64,000 nucleotides of DNA from Bradyrhizobium tropiciagri (GCF_018130505.1 NZ_JAFCKH010000002.1:248001-312000), one strand, 5' to 3'. Positions 1 through 8,696 are shown, numbered from the stretch's first letter. Notes: a model not told the origin generated them from the letters alone. Numbers and translations are program-made.

Positions 1-1
1 T

Positions 2-448
2 GCCGAATACAAGCGTGCACTGAAAGCCTGTGTGCTCGACGAGCGATTTGTCGCCAATTCGGCAACGAGTGTAGAGCGCATCGCTTCGGCTATCGTACAC
101 GAAGCCACGCACGCAAGACTGGAGCGATACGGGATCGGATATGATGAAGAGCAGCGCGCGAGGATCGAAGCAATCTGCTTTCGTCGAGAACGCGCCTTTG
201 CTGTTCGATTGCCGGACGGCACCGGACTACAGCAAGACATTGCAGGATATTTGCATTCGTATCCGGCCAATACAGACTACTTTAGCGATGCTCACGCCAG
301 CGAGCGCTATGCTAATGGTGAAATCGAGGTGCTTCGCCATATCGGGGCGCCGGACTGGCTTATCCGGATGATGCCCGCGCTCAAATCAATCATCGGCGGG
401 GCAAAGAGGCTGTTCCACATCGCCTCGCGTCCGGGTTCTAGCAGCTAG
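2..448 (+). CDS. HExxH-motif hypothetical protein (5' partial)
   Basis: The reading frame is open from the left edge of the window, so the gene probably begins upstream; an internal GTG at 32 is the first start-like codon seen. The visible 148 residues contain IVHEATHARLE, an HExxH zinc-binding motif, followed by basic and acidic helices. This suggests a zincin-like fold, but no third metal ligand can be assigned with confidence. No signal peptide or membrane segment is visible in the part present. Function unknown; a protease role would be inference from the HExxH motif alone. Confidence 0.6.
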   Translation, partial: AEYKRALKACVLDERFVANSATSVERIASAIVHEATHARLERYGIGYDEEQRARIEAICFRRERAFAVRLPDGTGLQQDIAGYLHSYPANTDYFSDAHASERYANGEIEVLRHIGAPDWLIRMMPALKSIIGGAKRLFHIASRPGSSS

Positions 449-700
449 CACGAGATCGTCGCCGACTATCCAGTCGGAGATCGACTGCGGCGCATTGCGC
501 TACAGGCACGGTAAAGCGCGCTGGCCTGAGCGACACCGAAATCAAGCGCTGCCGAGTACGTCTGCGAGCGCAGCTCTGATGGCGCCATGGGCAGACGTTG
601 GTAGCTGGGCGGCGGTCGCCTCGTTCCGGGCGCGCCAATCCGCCGAATCCATCATTGCCGCGATGCGCAATGCCGGGCCGTGCCGGGCACGCGCCAGGAT
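449..700. other. intergenic space, no gene seen
   Basis: This 252-base stretch separates two convergent genes. Open frames on both strands give Arg/Pro-rich, low-complexity translations typical of high-GC shadow frames. No hairpin with a T tract and no recognisable gene remnant was seen. Confidence 0.5.
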
Positions 701-1231
701 TCACGCGGGAGCGTAGGTCAGTCTGACCGTGTCCTCGCCGACGCGCTCGTTGGCGATCAGGCGCAGCGGTGGGCGGGGGCCGGTGAAGAATGGTCTGCCG
801 TGACCGAGCACGACGGGGCGGACGTAGAGCTGATACTCGTCGATTAGGCTAGGGTCGGCGAGGCTTCCTGCAAGGACAGGTCCGCCAATGTCGATCCTCC
901 CGACGTGCTCGGCCTTCAGCCGGCGTATCGTCGCCTCGACGTTGTCAGCGACGAGCGTGGCGTTGGGGCCGACCGACTTCAGGGATCGTGAGACGATCCA
1001 TTTCGGCTGGTTGCGCCAGGCCACCGCGAACTCGCGCAGCTCCGGCGTCCACTCGGGATGGTTATCATCCCAATAGCGCATCAGCTCGTACAGGCCGCGG
1101 CCGTACACGCTGCCGGTCAGGCCGCGCACCTGCTCGATGAAGTGACGGAACAGCGCGGGGCCCGGCGCAAATCTGTCATGGTCGACATAGCCGTCGAGCG
1201 ACACGTTCATTCCGAACACGATCTTCGCCAT
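701..1231 (-). CDS. dihydrofolate reductase family (RibD C-terminal-like) protein
   Basis: A 176-residue protein with the RibD C-terminal/DHFR-like fold. It starts AKIVFGMNVSLDGYV (the family's N-terminal strand and 'SLDG' turn), has VYGRGLYELM in the nucleotide-binding region, IGGPVLAGSL (the GG-x-x-L loop that contacts NADPH) and a C-terminal 'RPVVLGHGRPFF' strand. Such proteins are usually NADPH-dependent reductases of unknown substrate. The ATG at 1231 is preferred over the TTG at 1240 because GGAG lies 11 bases upstream of it. It stands alone, convergent with the preceding gene. Confidence 0.85.
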   Translation of the reverse strand: MAKIVFGMNVSLDGYVDHDRFAPGPALFRHFIEQVRGLTGSVYGRGLYELMRYWDDNHPEWTPELREFAVAWRNQPKWIVSRSLKSVGPNATLVADNVEATIRRLKAEHVGRIDIGGPVLAGSLADPSLIDEYQLYVRPVVLGHGRPFFTGPRPPLRLIANERVGEDTVRLTYAPA

Positions 1232-1314
1232 CTTGCACAAATCTCCATCCCGGGCCTATCAGGATAGCTTGAGGGGCCGCTCCGTGTAAGTGGAGGCTGT
1301 TACCATGCGCCATT

Positions 1315-4300
1315 TCACCGCTGGAACTGGCTCAGGATGCTGCGGTCGGTGATCTCATCGTCGGCAGCGAGCATCGCCGCCTTCGAAAGGATGATCGACA
1401 GCATGTTGTCGCCCTCGAACGGCAGGCGCACTTTGACCTCGCCCGCGGACGCCGGGACGATGCACAGATACTGATCGGTGGGCTCGATCAGGATGTTGCC
1501 GGAGCCGAGGTGGATCTTGTATGCGCGCAGCTTGCCCTCGACGCGCAGATATTTGTCGTCGATGATGCGCGAGACCTTGCCGATGGCGAGACGAGGCAGC
1601 AGCGCGCGCAGCAGCGCGAGGCGCGTTTCGGCCATCATGCCGAGATCGCCGAACGCCTGTGACCGCCAGTAATTGGCGCCGACCGTGCGGCGCCACTGGT
1701 TGGGATGTTCGGCGGCCTCGCCGCCGTCGGTCCAGTTGGGATCGTTCGCCACGGAAGCGACGCCGACGAACAGGTCGCAATGGCGCATCACCTCGGACAG
1801 CACCAGCGGCGGGACATCCGCGATGCTGACGGCTTCTCCCCGTCGCGGGCCGCGCGCCGCCGCGGTGACCTTCTCGGCCGGATCCGCGATCCGGTAGAAG
1901 CCGACCCGGTCGGTGGTCAGATAGAGATAGGCCTGCGCATCATTGACCTCGGGATCGTCGCCGCCGGCGCCCTCGGTCCAGAGCTCGGCGATCAGGCCGT
2001 GCCGCGGCAGCACGATGTGGGTCGGCTCGTCGTTGGGCCGATCGGCCCAGATCCGGTGCGTCACCATCCAGCCGTTGAGGCGCGCCAACGCCATGAACTG
2101 GTGCTGCTTGACGATGTGCCCGGCAAACCGGTTGGAATAGGCGCTGGTGCGCCGTTCGGCGTCGGTTAAGAGATAGACTTCGCGGTGCGCCTGCTTGAAC
2201 GGCTGCGTGATCTCCATCGCGTCGAGCCTTGCGCGCCAGGCCATCACTTCCTCGACCGTGCAGCCGATCGGATGCCACAGCGTAATGTCGGCACCGTCGA
2301 TCGAGACCGGCTTGCCTCGGACGTCGGTCATGCCGTTACCGGTCCACACGCCGGCGACGCGGTCGTCTGCGTGGTGCACGTTCCAGATCAGCCGGCGACT
2401 GAGCGCGCCGACCAGCGGATGCTCCGCGTAGCGCTGCCGCCAGGTTTCGGCCGTCCAGCGCCGGTCTTCGAGCCACGAACGTTGCAGGCGTTGCGGCTGC
2501 ACCGAGAGATCGGCCTCGATCTCCTTGGCGAGCGCCTTGACCGACTTGATGGCGTCCTTGTGCTCCTTGAGCGCGGCCGGAACCGATCTGGACACTTTCC
2601 CGTTGGCGGCGCGCCACGTCACCTCGACCGAAGCGGTGCCCGCGATCGAAAGCAACGCCGCGCCGTCGCCGACCGCGATCTCGGCAGTGCCGCGCGCGTC
2701 GAGGTCATGAGTCGGGATCGACAATTCGTCGAGCTCGCCGCGGCTGATGCCGGCGGCGGCCGTCGCCTCGTTCAGCGCCGCCTCGATCCGCTTCTTCACC
2801 TTCGGATATTTCACGCGCGACAGCAGGCGGGCGAGATAGCGCACGCCGCCGCCGTCAGGCAGATGGATCAGGGCCCACAGACAGGCGTTGCCGAGGCGCT
2901 CGTTGCGCATGCCCCAGCTGGGAATGGTATCGAAGCAATGCTGCTGCGCGTGGCGGGTCAGGATCGGCCCAACGACATCCGCCGCCCAATCGGCCGAGAG
3001 ATAGATGATCGCGCGCGCGAGCAGATCGGTCGGCGATCCCAGCTCCGGTGTCAGCAGGTCGAGGACCGTGGTCAGAAACGCGACGCGCTGATCCGCACTC
3101 AGGCTCGCCATCGACTGGCGCGCGGCCTTGAGCCATTTTTCCGACGGCGCACTCTTGCCCTCGAGCTCATAGGTGTGGAGATGCAGCTCCTTCCACGCCG
3201 CGTGAAACTCCGCGGGGACCTCTGCCGCCTTCCGCATCCGGTCCAGGAGTGCCGGCCGGAACAGCCGCGAATAGGTCGCCCAGTGGCGTATCGCCCACTG
3301 CTCGTCGAACTGTTCCTGTGTCGTCTCTTCGGTGACCTTGTATGGCGTCGCCGGGCGCTCGGGTCCCCTCAGGTAGTTCTCGACGAAAGCGATATCCTGC
3401 CGGGTACATTTGCGCAGCTCGGTGAGCTCGCCATAGTAGGCCGTCAGCGCTTTCTCGAACGCAACGGAGTTGGCCCACCCGTTCAGGACCGGGCGCGGCG
3501 GCAACGGCTCCTCGGCTGCAGGCTTGCCGCTTGCCGCGGCGCCGGTGTCGGCGAGCGCGGTCTTGAGGCGGTGCACGGCCTGGACGCCATAGGACTTTTC
3601 CTTGGCGGAAGCCCAGCTCCAGTCCTTCTTTTCGAGCCACGCCAGATATGCGCCGGCGGCTGCGATGGTTTGCGGAGCTGCTTCGGCTTTCATCGTTGCG
3701 ATCGCGGTGTTGACGATCCGAAGGTCCTCCAGGATCTTCACGACGGGCATCGCGGTGAGCAAGGCGGCCGCCGCGGCGTCGCCGGCGACAAGCTTGGCCT
3801 TGAGAAGCTGGCGCAGCAAATTCCCAAACGGACCGGAGCCGTAATAGGTCACGCTGCCGATCGATGCGTAGTTTGAATACTCCGCAAAGGATGGAAAGTC
3901 GGCAATCTGCTTTGCCTCCAGCGCCTCCTTGCGGCGGTTCGCTTCGGCCATCATGCCGAGCGCGTCTGCCTTTGCCGATGCGGTCAACGCCAGGACCTCC
4001 GCCGGGAACGAGTTCCGCAGCTCCTCTGTCTTGCTATCCGGGGATCTCTGGCAAAGCGCCTCGAGCCAGGCCTTGATCGGTGGGCTTGCCCCCTCGCAGA
4101 CATAGGCGACGGCGAGACGCGCCGTCTCCGTGGCCCGCTCTCTGCGCTGAAACAGCACGCTGTCGGAAAACGCACGCCCGAGCCGTTGGTACAACGGCTC
4201 CACGGCGCGGATCGCATCTGCATAGCGATGCGGATCCCAGGCCAGCCCATCAATCAGGTCGGCGACGTCGGCGAGCGCCTGCCGCTGCGCGTCGCTCATC

Positions 4301-4809
4301 GGCTCGGGCGTGCAGCCGGCGAGGATGTCGGCGACATACAGCGGATGAACCCTGCCGGCTTTCTCCAAAGGCATCAGCGCGCTGATGCGTGCCGCGCGCG
4401 CCAGTGCCGCGGCCGTCCGGTCGTCGAGCGGCGGCTTTGTGTCCGCGATCGAAGCCACGGCATTTTCAACGAGGCCGGCCCAGCAGCGGGCCTTGCCGGT
4501 TTCAATCGTCTCGGGCCATGTCAGGTGAATATAGGTGACGAGCGCCGCAGTCTGCGCCGCGCGGCCGAGCAGCAACAGCCTGTCGGTCTCGGGCAGTGCG
4601 CCGGCGATCTGCCATGCCCGAAGATAGTCGACGATGAAGGGCACCCTTTCGCCATCGAGGCACTCTCCCGCAAACTCGTCGAGCGCCGCAACACCCGACC
4701 GGCGCATGTCGGCGAGCAGCGCGGCCATGTCGATGTGCGCGCGATCAACGTGCGGCGACCAATCCTCCAGCGTACGCACCCTGGTGGTCGACATATCGAG
4801 CATCGTCAT
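1315..4809 (-). CDS. DUF4132 domain-containing protein (MolR-like)
   Basis: A very large 1164-residue cytoplasmic protein. The last third carries the DUF4132 signature: WHPIG, a following W-x-x-x-L, QPFKQAHREVYLLT, YSNRFAGHIVKQHQF and a W-x-V-x-H segment. The N-terminal two thirds are alpha-helical and repeat-like, with many Ala/Leu helices. E. coli MolR/YehI belongs to this family; the biochemical role is not established. The gene is probably transcribed after the small gene at 4849-5310, 39 bases upstream on the same strand. Paired ATGs at 4809 and 4803 are both possible starts; AAGGA precedes them. Confidence 0.85.
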   Translation of the reverse strand: MTMLDMSTTRVRTLEDWSPHVDRAHIDMAALLADMRRSGVAALDEFAGECLDGERVPFIVDYLRAWQIAGALPETDRLLLLGRAAQTAALVTYIHLTWPETIETGKARCWAGLVENAVASIADTKPPLDDRTAAALARAARISALMPLEKAGRVHPLYVADILAGCTPEPMSDAQRQALADVADLIDGLAWDPHRYADAIRAVEPLYQRLGRAFSDSVLFQRRERATETARLAVAYVCEGASPPIKAWLEALCQRSPDSKTEELRNSFPAEVLALTASAKADALGMMAEANRRKEALEAKQIADFPSFAEYSNYASIGSVTYYGSGPFGNLLRQLLKAKLVAGDAAAAALLTAMPVVKILEDLRIVNTAIATMKAEAAPQTIAAAGAYLAWLEKKDWSWASAKEKSYGVQAVHRLKTALADTGAAASGKPAAEEPLPPRPVLNGWANSVAFEKALTAYYGELTELRKCTRQDIAFVENYLRGPERPATPYKVTEETTQEQFDEQWAIRHWATYSRLFRPALLDRMRKAAEVPAEFHAAWKELHLHTYELEGKSAPSEKWLKAARQSMASLSADQRVAFLTTVLDLLTPELGSPTDLLARAIIYLSADWAADVVGPILTRHAQQHCFDTIPSWGMRNERLGNACLWALIHLPDGGGVRYLARLLSRVKYPKVKKRIEAALNEATAAAGISRGELDELSIPTHDLDARGTAEIAVGDGAALLSIAGTASVEVTWRAANGKVSRSVPAALKEHKDAIKSVKALAKEIEADLSVQPQRLQRSWLEDRRWTAETWRQRYAEHPLVGALSRRLIWNVHHADDRVAGVWTGNGMTDVRGKPVSIDGADITLWHPIGCTVEEVMAWRARLDAMEITQPFKQAHREVYLLTDAERRTSAYSNRFAGHIVKQHQFMALARLNGWMVTHRIWADRPNDEPTHIVLPRHGLIAELWTEGAGGDDPEVNDAQAYLYLTTDRVGFYRIADPAEKVTAAARGPRRGEAVSIADVPPLVLSEVMRHCDLFVGVASVANDPNWTDGGEAAEHPNQWRRTVGANYWRSQAFGDLGMMAETRLALLRALLPRLAIGKVSRIIDDKYLRVEGKLRAYKIHLGSGNILIEPTDQYLCIVPASAGEVKVRLPFEGDNMLSIILSKAAMLAADDEITDRSILSQFQR

Positions 4810-4848
4810 CTGCGATGATCCTTCAGGCGCGAGAGCGCATCGGGTTTC

Positions 4849-5310
4849 TCAGCCGCCGACCAGCGGCACCAGCCGCAGGAAGGTCACGGCGCTGTGCTGT
4901 TCGACGGTCAGGACTTCGTCGAGATCGACGACCTGCCGGCCGTCGAAGATCATGAAGAAGCCGTTGCGCGCGAACGCCGCGAGCGCGATCTCGATCAACG
5001 GCTCGCTCTCGATCAGGGGTGCGCGCGGCTTGATGCCGGGGCCGTAGGCGCGCGGGCCGTTCAGGGCGCGTTCGACCGCGCCAGGAGTCACCAGCCATTG
5101 GTTGCCAGCGTCGCGGTTGGCGTCCTGCGCGGCGATGGCGCCGCCGAAGCGCGCGCGCTCGATGGCGTTATGGATCGCGACGTCAGCCTCGATGCGGCAA
5201 CGGATCAGGTCGCGCGCCGTCATTCGTGCGCTCGGCAGTTCGAGCCGGTGACGCAACTCGGGTTCGGCGCCCGGTCGCTGCTCGTCGTAGATCTCCAGCA
5301 CCGCACTCAT
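4849..5310 (-). CDS. small conserved partner of the DUF4132 protein
   Basis: A 153-residue acidic soluble protein of unknown function. Visible features are an N-terminal segment with RMTARDLIRCRIEADVAIHN, a central acidic/hydrophobic helix, and a C-terminal strand ending VTFLRLVPLVGG. It lies 39 bases upstream of the DUF4132 gene on the same strand, so the two are probably co-transcribed. The frame stays open upstream to 6111, but that extension is Arg-rich low-complexity sequence and runs over the opposite-strand gene at 5614. The ATG at 5310 is therefore chosen. Confidence 0.7.
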   Translation of the reverse strand: MSAVLEIYDEQRPGAEPELRHRLELPSARMTARDLIRCRIEADVAIHNAIERARFGGAIAAQDANRDAGNQWLVTPGAVERALNGPRAYGPGIKPRAPLIESEPLIEIALAAFARNGFFMIFDGRQVVDLDEVLTVEQHSAVTFLRLVPLVGG

Positions 5311-5613
5311 GCATCGCTCTCCGTGCACAACCAGTCCGGGAGAATGATCCCGCGAGATTACGATTCTGAGAATGCGGTCTGTTGTGTTTACGGTACCATA
5401 GTAAGCCGGTTGCAAGCCTTGGCGAGCGCTCTCACGCACCGGCGCCGAACCGAAGGGCGCAGTCGCGGCCCAGGCCTTCGCAGGGATCGCCGGGTCGAAC
5501 GATGCCGCGCGGCAGCTACTTTCATTGCACCGGGAGAACCTGTTAACCGTGGCGCGCGACCAATATCGCGAAGCAAATGCGGATCGGCCCGCTCCGATCC
5601 GGGAGATGAAGTC
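5311..5613. other. divergent intergenic region
   Basis: 303 bases between the divergent starts at 5310 (minus) and 5614 (plus). It should hold promoters for both. The stretch around 5360-5410 is less GC-rich than its surroundings and is a plausible promoter area, but no convincing -35/-10 pair or operator palindrome was found. No coding sequence is supported here. Confidence 0.5.
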
Positions 5614-5994
5614 ATGTCGGACAGAGCCTTGATTGCCAGCATCGTCTGCAGCGTCGTGATCCTCGGTGCGCTCGGCGCGCCGGTCCACGCGCAGACGCCT
5701 TCGAACTGCAGCAAGCAGCCGCAGACAGGCACCAAGCGCGTCCCGATCCTCTCGCCGCCGCTTGCCGGCGTGGTGACCGGAACGCGGCGGGTGCAGTTCT
5801 ATTCGTCGCCGAACCTGCACTGTCCGGTCCGCGGCGTTTTCGTGGTGCCAAGGGACGAACTCGTCGCCTATGCGCAAACCCGCGATGGCTGGTCGTCCGT
5901 GATGTACCTCAACCCCAGCACCGGCAAGGACGTCTCGGGCTGGGTCAGGTCGGCGCGGCTGAAGCTCACCGGCACGGTCGGCCCGAAGCAATAA
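5614..5994 (+). CDS. secreted SH3-like domain protein
   Basis: A 126-residue exported protein. Residues 1-27 form a signal peptide (charged start, hydrophobic core, cleavage near AHA-QT, taken as VHAQT). The mature part resembles a bacterial SH3 domain: VQFYSSPNLHCPVRGVFVVPRDELVAYAQTRDGWSSVMY with the typical 'DGW..V' strand and a closing GWVRSARL. Two Cys residues in the mature part could form a disulfide. GGGAG lies about 9 bases before the ATG, which fixes the start. Periplasmic function unknown; SH3b domains often bind peptidoglycan or proteins. Confidence 0.75.
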   Translation: MSDRALIASIVCSVVILGALGAPVHAQTPSNCSKQPQTGTKRVPILSPPLAGVVTGTRRVQFYSSPNLHCPVRGVFVVPRDELVAYAQTRDGWSSVMYLNPSTGKDVSGWVRSARLKLTGTVGPKQ

Positions 5995-6397
5995 GCGGCC
6001 GCGCGATGCTTGCGCGGCGCGGGGTTGCCGGCCTGCGATCGTCGGGCGCGGAAATTTTTCCGGTGAATCGCTTCGCGTTAGCCCGTCTCGAACGGTCTTA
6101 TAGTGTGACATCCAGTTCAGCCGGCTTCGCCCGCGTGCGGCAGGCGAGGCATCATGCGTCCGGATGCACTAGATTTGCTTGCCGGGACGGCACCACGTCA
6201 GTTCCGGTCGGAGCGCCGTGGCCGCTTGCCATGAACGGGCCCGAACCGTCGGTCCGTGTCGCCGGCCTATTGGCCCGCGGTTAGACAGCCGTCACATTCC
6301 GGATATAAACAAAGCTGATACCGGGGGCCGGAAGGCCGATCCACGCACACATGCTGGCCGAGTTCATCCGCGGTCACGTTTGGGCCGAAGCAAGGCT
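5995..6397. other. 403-base leader region before the STN gene
   Basis: Contains the palindrome CGGAAATTTTTCCG at 6049-6062 (possible weak terminator or binding site) and the first copy of the GTTAGC-N11-GGTCTT motif at 6077-6099. If transcription starts just after the motif, the STN gene has a leader of nearly 300 bases. Within it, an ATG at 6154 preceded by GGCGAGG opens a 26-codon ORF ending at 6234, and an ATG at 6231 overlapping its stop opens a 17-codon ORF. These could be leader peptides, but nothing beyond position and ribosome-site spacing supports them. Confidence 0.4.
6077..6099 (+). promoter_or_regulatory. ECF-type promoter motif, copy A
   Basis: GTTAGC at 6077-6082, an 11-base spacer, then GGTCTT at 6094-6099. 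The same two blocks with the same spacer recur at 8798 and 10165, upstream of other units of the locus. The CGTC/GTCT downstream block resembles ECF -10 elements. It would drive the STN-TonB_C and TonB genes. Confidence 0.55.
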
Positions 6398-7156
6398 ATG
6401 ACAGCAGTTGGGTTACATGACGCTGGCACAGCGAGCGGGTTCGATCGTGCCGCCGCGCGGCCGCGATGCCTGCTCGGGATCGGCGCGGTGCTGTTGATGG
6501 CCAGCATTTGCGCCGCCGCCGCGCAGCAGCGCGAGGTCGCCGCCGCTTCTCCGCCGGTCGAATTCCACATTCCCGCACAGCCGCTCGCCAGCGCGCTGCA
6601 AGCCTATGGTCAGCAGGCCGGCATTCAGGTGCTCTATGAGAGCGGCTCCGCCAGCGGCCGCAAATCCATGCCGGTCGACGGCAAGCTGTTGCCGGAGGAT
6701 GCGCTGCATGCGCTGCTGGCCGGGACCGATCTTCGGGTCCAGTACATCCGGCGAGATGCCATCACGCTCGCCTTGCGCACTTCGCAGCCCGACCACCCGC
6801 CGGCGAGTCCGCTTGCCTCTGCGGATTTGTCGCTCGGAACGCTGCAGGTGCGGGCGACCAGCGACGGCGACGATGGCAGCGCACTGCATGATTACAGCGA
6901 AAGCCTCCAGACCGACATCCAGAAGGCGCTGCAGAAGCATGCCGGGACCCGCGGCGGCAGCTATCGGCTGATACTCGATCTGTGGATCGATTCATCGCGC
7001 ACCATCCTGCGGACCCAGCTGCTGCGCTCGACCGGCGATCAGGACCGCGATGCGGCCGTGGCCACCGCGCTGCGCGGGTTGACCGTCAGCCGGGCGACGC
7101 CGGCGAATGCCCCCCAGCCGGTGCGGATCGCGATCCGCGTGACGTCACTGCAATGA
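6398..7156 (+). CDS. STN domain-TonB C-terminal domain fusion (VreA-like receptor-like protein)
   Basis: A 252-residue exported protein. Residues about 20-45 form a hydrophobic signal/anchor. Residues 53-128 are an STN (secretin/TonB short N-terminal) domain: VEFHIPAQPLASALQAYGQQ, then IQVLYESG, LPEDALHALLAGTDL and VQYIRRDAITL. After a linker, residues 170-250 resemble a TonB C-terminal domain (YRLILDLWIDSSRTILRTQL, STGDQDRDAAVATALRGL, PQPVRIAI). There is no TonB-dependent beta-barrel, so this is a receptor-like signalling protein and not a transporter. From memory, P. aeruginosa VreA has a comparable barrel-less layout. The ATG has AAGG upstream. Its stop overlaps the next ATG. Confidence 0.75.
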   Translation: MTAVGLHDAGTASGFDRAAARPRCLLGIGAVLLMASICAAAAQQREVAAASPPVEFHIPAQPLASALQAYGQQAGIQVLYESGSASGRKSMPVDGKLLPEDALHALLAGTDLRVQYIRRDAITLALRTSQPDHPPASPLASADLSLGTLQVRATSDGDDGSALHDYSESLQTDIQKALQKHAGTRGGSYRLILDLWIDSSRTILRTQLLRSTGDQDRDAAVATALRGLTVSRATPANAPQPVRIAIRVTSLQ

Positions 7157-7881
7157 ACCCCGGCGACACACGCGCACGCAATCACGTTCCCGGCGCCGGG
7201 CCGATGACCGCGCTGTTCTATCCAGACGACCCGAGTGCCTGGACCTCGCGCGAGGTGCTGCGGCTGCTGCTGGTGCCGACCATCGCGACGCTGTTGTTCG
7301 TCGGCGGCATCTACTGGATCCGGTTGCAACCGCCGGCCGGTCCGGCGAGCCGCGAGCAGAACTCGATCGTGCAGGTGCGGCTGCTGCCGAGCCCGTCTCC
7401 GGCACCGATCCCGGTTGCGCCCGTGACGCAGCCGCCGGCCGCGGCGCTCGCCAGCCGGACCGACGTGACGCCGGAGAATTCCGATCAGGCGCCGGACAAC
7501 ACGGCAGCGACGCCGACGCGCGAGCCGATGCCGACCGAGCCGACGGTGCCGAGCCTGCGTCCGACGCCGTCGCCCGCCGATGCGCCGCCCAACAGCATCG
7601 CCGCGAAGTTTCAACAGGCGTTGCTCCGCCACGTCGCCCGCTACCAGCGTTACCCGAACGCGGCGCGGCTCGGACGGCTGCACGGCGCCGTCGAGACGTT
7701 CTTTTCAATGCGGCGGGACGGCACTCTGCTGGACGTCTGGGTCAAGACCAGCTCCGGACAATTGGTGCTCGACCGGGCCGCGGTGGATGCGATCCGGCGC
7801 GCGCAGCCTTTGCCGTTGATCCCATCCGAGCTGCCCGACCGGCTCAACATTCAGATCACGCTGGTATTCGAGCCCACCTGA
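7153..7881 (+). CDS. TonB family energy transducer (first copy)
   Basis: A 242-residue protein with TonB architecture: a short cytoplasmic N-terminus, one membrane segment near residues 35-55 (LLLVPTIATLLFVGGIYWI), a Pro/Ala/Thr-rich periplasmic spacer (about 70-145), and a TonB C-terminal domain from about 150 (FQQALLRHVARYQRYPNAARLGRLHGAVETFFSMRRDGTL, split here only for description, ending NIQITLVFEP). The ATGA overlap with the STN gene implies translational coupling. It probably links an ExbB/ExbD motor to an outer-membrane or periplasmic partner; the exbB/exbD genes lie 4 kb downstream. Confidence 0.8.
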   Translation: MNPGDTRARNHVPGAGPMTALFYPDDPSAWTSREVLRLLLVPTIATLLFVGGIYWIRLQPPAGPASREQNSIVQVRLLPSPSPAPIPVAPVTQPPAAALASRTDVTPENSDQAPDNTAATPTREPMPTEPTVPSLRPTPSPADAPPNSIAAKFQQALLRHVARYQRYPNAARLGRLHGAVETFFSMRRDGTLLDVWVKTSSGQLVLDRAAVDAIRRAQPLPLIPSELPDRLNIQITLVFEPT

Positions 7882-7951
7882 TCCGGGTGCTGTGATGCCC
7901 GCTATCAACTTTTGGATGATGCCCGGCGACGTGATCCGCACTCGCATGTGA

Positions 7952-7969
7952 TCGTATTGCAGCATACGA
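7952..7969. promoter_or_regulatory. inverted repeat upstream of the sigma-factor gene
   Basis: Perfect arms TCGTAT (7952-7957) and ATACGA (7964-7969) around a six-base centre, about 43 bases before the annotated GTG of the sigma gene. The GTTAGC-N11-CGTCT motif is not seen here. The sigma gene is therefore more likely controlled by another regulator, for which this is a candidate site. Confidence 0.35.
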
Positions 7970-8011
7970 ACGGTTGTTTCGCCGCCATCTTACTACCGTC
8001 ATAAATGTGTT

Positions 8012-8635
8012 GTGCGGGGCCGCTACGACGACGCCACGTTCAAGAAGAATTCAATTCTGGATATCGGGCTGGTGTCTGGGGGGCCGCGAAACGTGGCTGG
8101 TGTCAATCGAGTGCGGCTGCGGGGCCAACTCGTCGAGAACTATGACGGTCTTGTCAAGAAACTGACACGCCGCCTGGGATCGTCCGACTTTGCCTATGAA
8201 GCCCTGCACGAAACTTTTCTGCGGCTGGAGAGGGTGACCGACGCGGTGCCTATCCGCAGCCCGGCGGACTATATTTTCCGGATCGCCATCAATATCGCCA
8301 AGGATCGTCAGAAGGCGCAGAACCAGCGGGTCAGCGCCGCCGAGGTCGACGCGCTGCTCGATGTCTGCGATGACGGCCCTAGCCCGGCAAGGATCGTGGA
8401 GGCGCGCTCGGATATCGACGCGTTCAAGCGCGCGCTGGCCGATCTGCCGGCGCGGCCGCGCGATGTGCTGCACAGCATCGCGGTCGAGGGACGATCGCCG
8501 CATGACGTTGCAACGCGGCTGGGCGTCAGCGTGCGCACCGTCGAAAGCGATTTGAAGCTCGCCTTGAGCCATTGCGCGGATTGTCTTGATTATACATTGA
8601 TCCGGCGCCTCGGAGGCCCGCGGCCGCGTTCGTGA
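8012..8635 (+). CDS. ECF-family RNA polymerase sigma factor (VreI/FecI-type)
   Basis: A 207-residue ECF sigma factor with regions 2 and 4 only. Region 2 is about residues 38-100 (LVENYDGLVKKLTRRLGS, FAYEALHETFLRLERV, ADYIFRIAINIAKDRQ). Region 4 is about 135-190 (FKRALADLPARPRDVLHSI, then SPHDVATRLGVSVRTVESDL). Its position between the STN protein and FecR implies a cell-surface-signalling sigma factor. The start is uncertain: GTG at 8012, 8072 and near 8108 all keep the sigma domains intact. Likely targets are the three GTTAGC-N11-CGTCT sites in this locus. Confidence 0.85.
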   Translation: MRGRYDDATFKKNSILDIGLVSGGPRNVAGVNRVRLRGQLVENYDGLVKKLTRRLGSSDFAYEALHETFLRLERVTDAVPIRSPADYIFRIAINIAKDRQKAQNQRVSAAEVDALLDVCDDGPSPARIVEARSDIDAFKRALADLPARPRDVLHSIAVEGRSPHDVATRLGVSVRTVESDLKLALSHCADCLDYTLIRRLGGPRPRS

Positions 8636-8680
8636 TCGCGCGCGGCCGGTCGAATGCCGCCGGGCGAACAAAGCGACGTG

Positions 8681-8696
8681 GTGAGCGCTCGCTCAC
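8681..8696. promoter_or_regulatory. perfect inverted repeat after the sigma gene
   Basis: GTGAGCG and CGCTCAC arms separated by CT, 46 bases after the sigma stop. It lacks a T tract, so it is not a standard terminator. Its core GAGCGCTCGCTC recurs exactly at 31681-31692 before a TetR gene, which hints at a TetR-type operator core, although chance in a GC-rich genome is possible. Confidence 0.35.

Noticed and set aside
2185-3876. 563-codon open frame opposite the DUF4132 gene
   Set aside because: It is Arg-rich and opposite a recognised domain; codon pattern indicates a shadow.
4849-6111. 420-codon minus-strand version of the DUF4132 partner
   Set aside because: The N-terminal 267 codons run over the opposite-strand SH3-like gene and are not protein-like; the ATG at 5310 is used.
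8681-8696. terminator after the sigma gene
   Set aside because: The hairpin is perfect but has no T tract. It is listed as a possible operator instead.
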